The notes below the pieces were generated by a model. That model was not told the DNA's origin. It saw nothing but the letters and a program-made list of their open reading frames with translations, and made no database searches. Shown piece by piece: positions 57,687 through 64,000 of a DNA stretch of 64,000 nucleotides. This DNA is from Paramyrothecium sp. XJ0827 (Eukaryota > Ascomycota > Sordariomycetes > Hypocreales > Stachybotryaceae): assembly GCA_020881915.1 (NCBI GenBank), contig JAJFPB010000005.1, forward strand, positions 1,178,001 through 1,242,000, given 5' to 3'. The number at the start of each line of letters is the position of its first letter. Position 1 is the stretch's first letter. A program made the position numbers and the translations under genes.

Positions 57687-60657
57687 TTCGGGGGGGTTTG
57701 TGGCTTTGGCATGCGTGCACGGGATAGTTTTGGCAAGGATAGATCCATATGGGAGTTCAGGCTTGTACAGGGTTGTGGAGTCCAGGTCAGATTGTGTTGA
57801 TGTAGATAGCATCATACTAAACAAATGGCAGCACATCGTTCATCGTGCTCCCTTTCCTGCGCTGCGATCGAGAATTATGTTATCGACATCACTTTGTGAT
57901 TTGCTCTAACTCTATACGACTTTGACGTGATGTGGCTATTCAGTAAACTCTGCCCATGTCACCTGGCAATACAAGGCCGAATCTGTGACTGTTGATCTTA
58001 ATGCTTCGTGGACTCGCTAATTGAGTTTTCTTCATCGGATAACTACTTTAGCTACTCCTCCTCGTGGCTTTGGCCTGCTTCTTTCTTCCTAGCTGAACCA
58101 CGCCGTCCGGTGCTTTGAGGACACAGATTATCAAGTCAGTCGTCTTCGGTGACCAGGGATTCCCGGTTATGAATGCACTCAAGAAGAGTCTCAGGTCACC
58201 TTCGGAACGTCTGTCGCCGAAGTAGCGGACAATGACCGGGAGCTCATTCAACGAAGTATCACTCGCGAATTCTTCATCAATTATTGTTGGGCCTGACTGA
58301 AAACTTGAGTTTCTAGTTGGACAATACCACGGTCTGGCTGCTTGAAGCTGGGTAAGCACTGGCCCAATGCAAAGAGACAGTAGATAAGGATCTGACTCGC
58401 ATGGGGAGGAGGTGGTGATCTGACTGTTGTGGGGTCATCGATATTGCCTAATGCATCAGAAGTTCAACCGAAGCCAGAATACATTAAGAATTCAGAACGG
58501 TGTTTATCATCATTGGAGATGACGCTCCGTAGAGTGTGAATCCATATTTTATGTAGACGGCGCATAATGAAGTGATATGAGGTTTCGCTTTGCGTCGCCA
58601 GTAGTGTTCTCGGATGACTTCGATGAGAAGGAAGGGTGCTTGTCGTATTAGTATTGGATAGCCTGGCTGGGGAAGCCTTCACACTTAGTGAGGATGTATG
58701 AAGGAGTTTAATTTTACTTTACAGAGAAGGAGTACCTTCTTCTTTCACACATCGACGATAAATAGAAGGAGCTGTGGTTACGAGAACTCATCGTCGACGA
58801 AATCGTCTCATTCCAAGATGAGCTGGACCTTTCTGGCGTTTCTCTCTAACCCAGAACCCTCCCCTGATGCCTTGCCCCGGTCGATACCACCTCGCCTCGG
58901 AGTTTCCTAACCTTTGCGGCCATGGAGCATGTCTGCCGCCGGGTAGTGAAAATTATGAGTTGGACACGATCAGCCGTGCTGGAGAGTCGCCGCCTACTGC
59001 ATCGGCGACATTGCCGCACACACCAGAACTACCAATACCCGAGACATTTGTCGATCCAACCGAAGAAGTATTACAACAAGTCAGCCCTCGAAGCTCACTG
59101 CATTCCAGACTGCGTTAGCACTGTGGGAACTCCAAGCCGGCATTAATATATCCCACTTCTGGGGAACGAGATGGTCTGCTCCATTGCTAGGCCACTACCG
59201 CACTACCCGCAACCAGTCCGTAATAATGGTTATTCTATACTGCCCCAAGGTGGACAGAACGATCAAAGTTATGGAACCCGAACTTATTACCGAGCGGTTC
59301 ATTCGGGCCATCACAGGCTGTAAGTACAGCCGTATTACTGTCGAAGCCCCTGATAATTTGTGCTTCAAGATGTACAAAAGAATGGAATCAGCTGTGTGGC
59401 TATGGGTTTTCCGAAAGAGTGCCGTCGGAACCGCGATGGGAAGTGATCCCCAAGCCTCACACATTCAGAGGCATCGTTTCTGCTGTGGCAACATACTGCG
59501 AACTGCTGGTCGCGAACGCTGACTTCGGAATCATGATTAAAGCGCCCATCGCTGTATCGGTCAACACTTCCCGGGTAGGGGGCTGTATGAAGCCCCTGAC
59601 AGAGCATTTCGACGCAAGAGCTTTGATGGGAGATATCTCCATAGTACCCTACCTTACTAAATTCTTCTAGATATTGGACAAACGAGTGCTCAATCCCTGG
59701 TACGCAAATGGTAATGGCGTATTACGGCACTATCGTGCGGCAGAATGTTCGAAAGACTCGACGAAAGGCATGTATTTGACGAGGTCAACTTCCGGGGCCA
59801 TTTTTTATTCACTTGTCTTTCGAGCGGCAACTCAGTATTCGACAAGCTTATGATACCAAACCCACCCGTCCGGAGTAGCCACAGGAGCTTGATGGAGATG
59901 CTCGAAGCAGACCAAAAGTGACGCCAAAAGCGCTCAGGACAATGCAAATCAAGAGCAAAGGAATCGAGAGGGCCGACAGGGCCATCTAATTAATGAGAGT
60001 TTAGGGTTTGCCGGGTCTAATGGCTGCGGAAGGTTAATTCTGGAGGATATATTTGAGTATTATTTTAAGTATATTTTATTCTTCTTTCATTTTTCTTTCA
60101 TTTTTCCTTTATTTTTCTCTTAATCTTCTTTTGTTTTTCTAAATAAAGAACTCTGTAAAGCTAAGATGTATAAAGACAAATAATACCTACTATCCTACCT
60201 ATTCCATACCTCGCTGACATACTCACTGGCCACATGATTAGGTCGATCGTGTTCTAAAGTAAGAAAAAGGATTTCGATGATGAAAAGGTTGAAGTTGATC
60301 AAATCTAGCCAGCCGGTGGTAGGAAATCTAATCATGCGGTATGTGAATCACACCTTCCGTTTCCACCGTTTCGGCTAATCTCGCCTATCAGTAAGGTAGC
60401 TACCTATTATGACGAGGGGTCGTTTCCAGTCTTCATGATAGAAGTCCCAAGTGTAACTTGGCAAGTCTATCAGAGGTGGAGATGAAGTTCCAGCCGAAGT
60501 CTGGTTCGCATGATGGAGAACATGGCCGTGATTGTCGACAATCCTGTGATCGATGCGTCTGTTGTTCCGTCCTGACTGCTGTCGAATACGGCGTGATGCC
60601 CTGCACCACCGTCGCATCTTGTTGGATTAGAAAGGAGGGAGCCAATGACGTGTTTCG
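57687..60657. other. Gene-poor region with short unassigned frames
   Basis: Several frames of 70-110 codons (58048-58359 minus, 58698-58910 plus, 58867-59118 plus, 59184-59522 plus, 59419-59670 plus) lie close together and could be fragments of decayed genes, but I recognise none. An AT- and pyrimidine-rich stretch occupies about 60045-60145 (TTTTTC-type runs). Confidence 0.45.
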
Positions 60658-61158
60658 TCAATTGTCCGCAACACTGTCCGCAGTTTGTTGCTCAGTGGCC
60701 GCATCCTCTTGCAGTTGTATGTGTGGACGTCTCGGAGTGGATCCCGGAGTGGGTCCCGGAGCGAATCCCCGATGGTCCGCCGACGAGTCCAGAGTAGCTG
60801 AACAATGGAAATGAGTTGCTTGATGGAAATTCGTGATATTCTGTTCTAGGAGGTCGAGCCCACAGGGAAGTAGTTGTTCCTTGCTGAAAATATCCGCATC
60901 GAATTCTGCTTGCTCGAGCTCATCCAGGACTCTATCTCGAATCTCTGGCGATGATTGGCCCGCGGCACTGACAAGAGTATTTGAGATAGTTGCTTTGCTG
61001 TGTCGGACTGCATTTCCTCTGTCCAAATTTGTACCGCAAGGCACTCGCCAGTTTTTGGAGTCGAGCTGCCAGTCCTCATCCTCCCCGTCCTGGCTATACA
61101 CGAAATCATGCTTGGAAAGCATCCTCGAAGGGGATCTCCCTGAGCTTGAAAAAGGCAT
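60658..61158 (-). CDS. Doubtful hypothetical ORF, 166 residues
   Basis: An open frame starting MPFSSSGRSPSRMLSK, with an acidic stretch (YSQDGEDEDWQL) and a helical part (SPEIRDRVLDELEQAEFDADIFSKEQ). It lies downstream of, and on the same strand as, the SNF2 relic, and could be an independent small gene or a remnant of that gene. It has no recognised domain and no intron evidence. Confidence 0.3.
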   Translation of the reverse strand: MPFSSSGRSPSRMLSKHDFVYSQDGEDEDWQLDSKNWRVPCGTNLDRGNAVRHSKATISNTLVSAAGQSSPEIRDRVLDELEQAEFDADIFSKEQLLPCGLDLLEQNITNFHQATHFHCSATLDSSADHRGFAPGPTPGSTPRRPHIQLQEDAATEQQTADSVADN

Positions 61159-61309
61159 TTCGAATTTGGCGAATCTCTGCAGTGTACGGGTTGACGAAAG
61201 CCTTATGCATGCTTTTATAGTAGCCGATGGAGTGCTCCGATACTACTGACAAGTTTGTTGGAGGCGACACTCACGTCGTCGAGGTCATCGGCTGCGTGCT
61301 CCTGAAGGC

Positions 61310-62639
61310 TCAGGCCTGAGGTTTGCAGAGCTGGCATCGTCTGGAGCAGGGCCTACGCACCATCCACGAGCCTGAGGATGAAGGCTCAGAGCTGTTTGGG
61401 GAGCACTGCGCCGCCTCCGGCTGGCTTCCAGACGACGCTACTCGCTCCGGGATGATTTGGGTCGACGAAGAAGAACAACGTGCGGTAAGCTCATGTTTGC
61501 TAGGCATTGAAACCGAGCTGATGAGCCCTGATGGTATGCTGAATGCGCCACCCCTTGTGGTCGGGGCGTTGGCCGCACGACCAGCCATTCTGAGTGCCCA
61601 CCGGCCTTTCGTCACAATATTGTCAGTCCATCGTACGGTCTCGACATCCGTAAACTCGATGTCCACAAGATGGTCTCGACATCCGTGAATTTGACTTCCA
61701 CAAGATGGAAGTGACTGGTAGCAGGTCCACTGCCGACCTTGGTCGTGCTAGTACGAGCCCTGCCGTGAGTCTCAACAGGAGCTCCTGCCGAGCGCCCGAA
61801 GGCGGGCCGAAACGATCACCGTCGCTTCTGTTGCCAAGCAATGTGCGCGCGTGCTCAACATCCAGGAAAGGCCCTTCACCTGGTAGAAGGGCCGTTTGAC
61901 CGACCCAATCCTCCAAGGTGTTGTGCATTGGTGTACCTGTTAGCATGAGGATGGTGTGGTACCTCAATGAGCGCATGGCAGCATTGAGGACTGACTGTTC
62001 GTTCTTCGCATCGTGCGACTCGTCGAATAAGACGACTGGTATCTCACGATTCAATAGATAGTAGGCTCTGTCGTGTAGTGGTGCATGTGGTCGTTTAGAA
62101 AATGTCTTGGCACCTTTTTTAACCAGGTCTACAGAGTATAACCTGGAGAGCATGCGGAATTCCTTGTACTGTTGGTGCTCTCCGTAACTCTGAACAAGAC
62201 ATCCTGTTGTGCAAAGCACAATGTCATACTTGAGGAGCTCGTGCGGGGAGCAGTCTGCGCTGTCCAAAACAATGAACGAGGGTCGCTTTTCCTGTACAAC
62301 ATATCAGTAGTGTCCGTACGGCTGCTGGATACCACCATTTCGAAGAATCTCACCTTCTTGAAGTGCCGTCGGATTTCGTCAACCCATTGCAACAAGCACG
62401 ACTTTCGGCACACTACCAAAACGAAGCCGCATTTCGGCAACAGCGACGCCGGAATCTCCATCGCGGCCATTAGGGCTGTCAGGGACTTGCCAAGTCCGAC
62501 AGGGTCGCTAAGGAAGCCCCCTCTGAACACGGATCGAGCCAGCAACTTCAGCTTCTCCTGTCCGACGAGCTGCCATTCTTTTGGCACTGTTGCACGGGAA
62601 TGGTACCTCTGCCTGGATACCTGTGTCGGCCAGAGAATA
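61310..62639 (-). pseudogene. Truncated SNF2-type ATPase relic (N-terminal lobe only)
   Basis: Conceptual exons on the minus strand (62354..62639, then from 62291 down) carry the first SNF2 lobe in order: GGFLSDPVGLGKSLTALMAAME (motif I, normally DEMGLGKT), VLVVCRKSCLLQWVDEIRRHF (Ia), VVLFDESHDAKN (II, DESH in place of DEAH) and ILMLTGTPMHNTLEDW (III). The 62-bp intron at 62292..62353 is intact (GTGAGA...GTACAG) and joins FKK to EKRPSFIVLD. After DLLPVTS the frame is broken at a 35-bp tandem duplication (61638-61707); the next frame continues about 115 codons without any helicase C lobe. The exon upstream of the 62640 acceptor also does not join in frame. It is called a pseudogene, though a long unseen 3' exon arrangement cannot be wholly excluded. 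Confidence 0.62.
61638..61707. repeat. 35-bp tandem duplication, 30/35 identical
   Basis: Units at 61638-61672 and 61673-61707. In one minus-strand frame each encodes HLV-x-x-x-FTDVET (EVK versus DIE), so the copies diverged mostly with conservative changes. The unit length is not a multiple of three and disrupts the SNF2-type frame. Confidence 0.85.
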
Positions 62640-64000
62640 CTAAAACACGCGTCAGCCTAGTGTCAATGATTCTTATGGCACGACCAATCTTACCGCTTGA
62701 GTTTCGAACTCTAGCCCGCCCCGGTAGTCGATGCCATTGCGGCTCTGTGTGTTCCCCTAGGACTCTGGGTGGGCAATGCTGTCCATGTTGTCGGGCTTCT
62801 CAAGGTGGCCGCGTTTCGAAGTCGAACCCCCGTCTTCGGCAGAGACTGCTCCGGGACGATGATCAACTACTCGGAGATGAGCCCTTCTTTTTGTGGTTCT
62901 CTTCAGCCACTACAGGAGAAAGCAAGCGGTCAATACATTTCAACGTCAGACGGGAAATCTCCATGTACATACGAGAACTTTTGGGAGGTGCTTGGTGCAT
63001 CTCACGTACGACCTCTTGTGGACGGCCAGGCGAGTGCCAAACCAGCAGGCAGACGTGGCGGTCGGTGACGAAGCCGAGGGCTCGAGCCGGAATAAGGAAT
63101 TCTCAATGTGAAGTTCGGTAACGACAGTGTAGGACTTTGGGCCAGCCAAAGTCCTGGGCCGGGTTTCTGTGCCGCCAGCGGCTGAAGTATCGCCGGCTCA
63201 AGTATCGCCGGCTCAGTAACTCATGATGTGGGAGGAAAAGAAGAAGAAAGTCGGAAGAGAGACGAGCGCTACGAACGATATTAAATAGTAAAAATAACAG
63301 TACACTGTTTACGTCATTTCGGTCGGTGTCATGCCAATACTTGCTCGTTTATCATAGTCCTATCATTTGCCAGGTTTCGTGAATCACTACGTGGCGTGGC
63401 TGTTTGCCAGTTTGATAAGCGGGTTTGTGCAAACTGAAATGATGGGTGCGTGAATCCGTCTCCAGTAGCCCTATTATCCTGATCCAACCGCGGATCCTTG
63501 CCCTTGATTCACTTGATTGCTGGGCCACCAAGCTTGCAGACGGGTGGAAATGTGTTACAACAACGACGCAAATGCTTCCCCGTCGGACAATTGATGGGTT
63601 GATGATCCACCTTTGCTTTGGCTGCCTGGGTTACTGGGCCAAATGTCTATTTTGGGCTTGCTCAAGCAAAGCAGAGCAAAGCACAATGATTGTGTGACAC
63701 TACATCTGCTGCCCTTCCGTTGCAGGTCACATTGCAGGGAATTGTCCGGATAGCGGCTGTGGTGCTATGGAGCCTGCTTGCTTGCTGCATTTTCCACGAG
63801 CCAATCGACAAAGATGAACAACAGATAACATCATTTTACATGTTTATCACAATCGTGGGGAGCCGCAATCTGGCCGGAACACAAACGCGATGTTCCTGTT
63901 GGCGGCTGCGTGCTTTTCTTGTGTCCATCTCGGATTTGCTTTGTGTTGCAGCTTGCGTCCACCATTGTCATAATCGACTGTATCCGGTAATCGAGTGAAC
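62640..64000. other. Gene-poor end of window
   Basis: Probably includes the former 5' part of the SNF2-type gene on the minus strand (an exon-like end with a GTAAGA donor near 62694), but no continuous frame could be built. The frames at 62600-63121 and 63690-63998 (plus) show no domain. No RNA gene is recognised. Confidence 0.4.

Noticed and set aside
1..64000. Secondary-metabolite cluster, CRISPR-like array or anti-phage-type system
   Set aside because: No synthase, tailoring enzyme set, array of repeats or related genes is present; the window is ordinary fungal genome with unrelated neighbours.

Overview
The window is genomic DNA of a filamentous ascomycete (Pezizomycotina), most likely a Sordariomycete and possibly Hypocreales. 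Evidence: genes carry short introns (46-225 bp, most 46-90 bp) with GT...AG ends and CTAAC-type branch sites; intergenic distances are long; and the proteins are typical of that group (kapC bZIP factor, Rua1-type regulator, Los1, Rix1, Ypp1, Arp8, Stm1-like protein). The class and order are inferred from recognised families, not from a search.

Layout. 0-6 kb: one small GPI-anchored wall protein (minus) and a long gene-free stretch. 6-12 kb: the tRNA exportin LOS1 (plus) facing an unknown protein (minus). 12-25 kb: the densest part, with YPP1 (minus) and RIX1 (plus) diverging from one promoter, a WW-domain protein (minus) and a secreted GH16 enzyme (plus) diverging from another, then the bZIP factor kapC (minus). 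27-36 kb: three plus-strand genes, namely a basic protein with CDK-type repeats and a KEN box, a LIM protein, and a six-exon Stm1/HABP4 RNA-binding protein. 36-37 kb: a collapsed 3-isopropylmalate dehydrogenase pseudogene with a (GAA)66 tract just upstream of its old start codon. 38-54 kb: a PHD-finger protein and a Rua1-type regulator, both minus, set in very long non-coding stretches (5.9 and 4.9 kb), then a proline-rich protein. 55-58 kb: ARP8 of the INO80 complex. 58-64 kb: gene-poor, with the broken N-terminal half of an SNF2-type ATPase.

Most genes are unrelated housekeeping or regulatory genes (tRNA export, 60S assembly, plasma-membrane PI4-kinase, chromatin remodelling). I see no secondary-metabolite cluster, CRISPR-like array, tRNA or rRNA gene, and no intact transposon.

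Exon structures were rebuilt by hand from splice signals and family conservation, and all joined reading frames were checked to be multiples of three. The most notable points are the isopropylmalate dehydrogenase relic with its GAA expansion, two 51-bp stop-free in-frame introns (LOS1, YPP1), a LIM domain with a zinc ligand changed to tyrosine, a perfect CRE site upstream of the bZIP gene kapC, and a NAGNAG acceptor in the Rua1-type gene.
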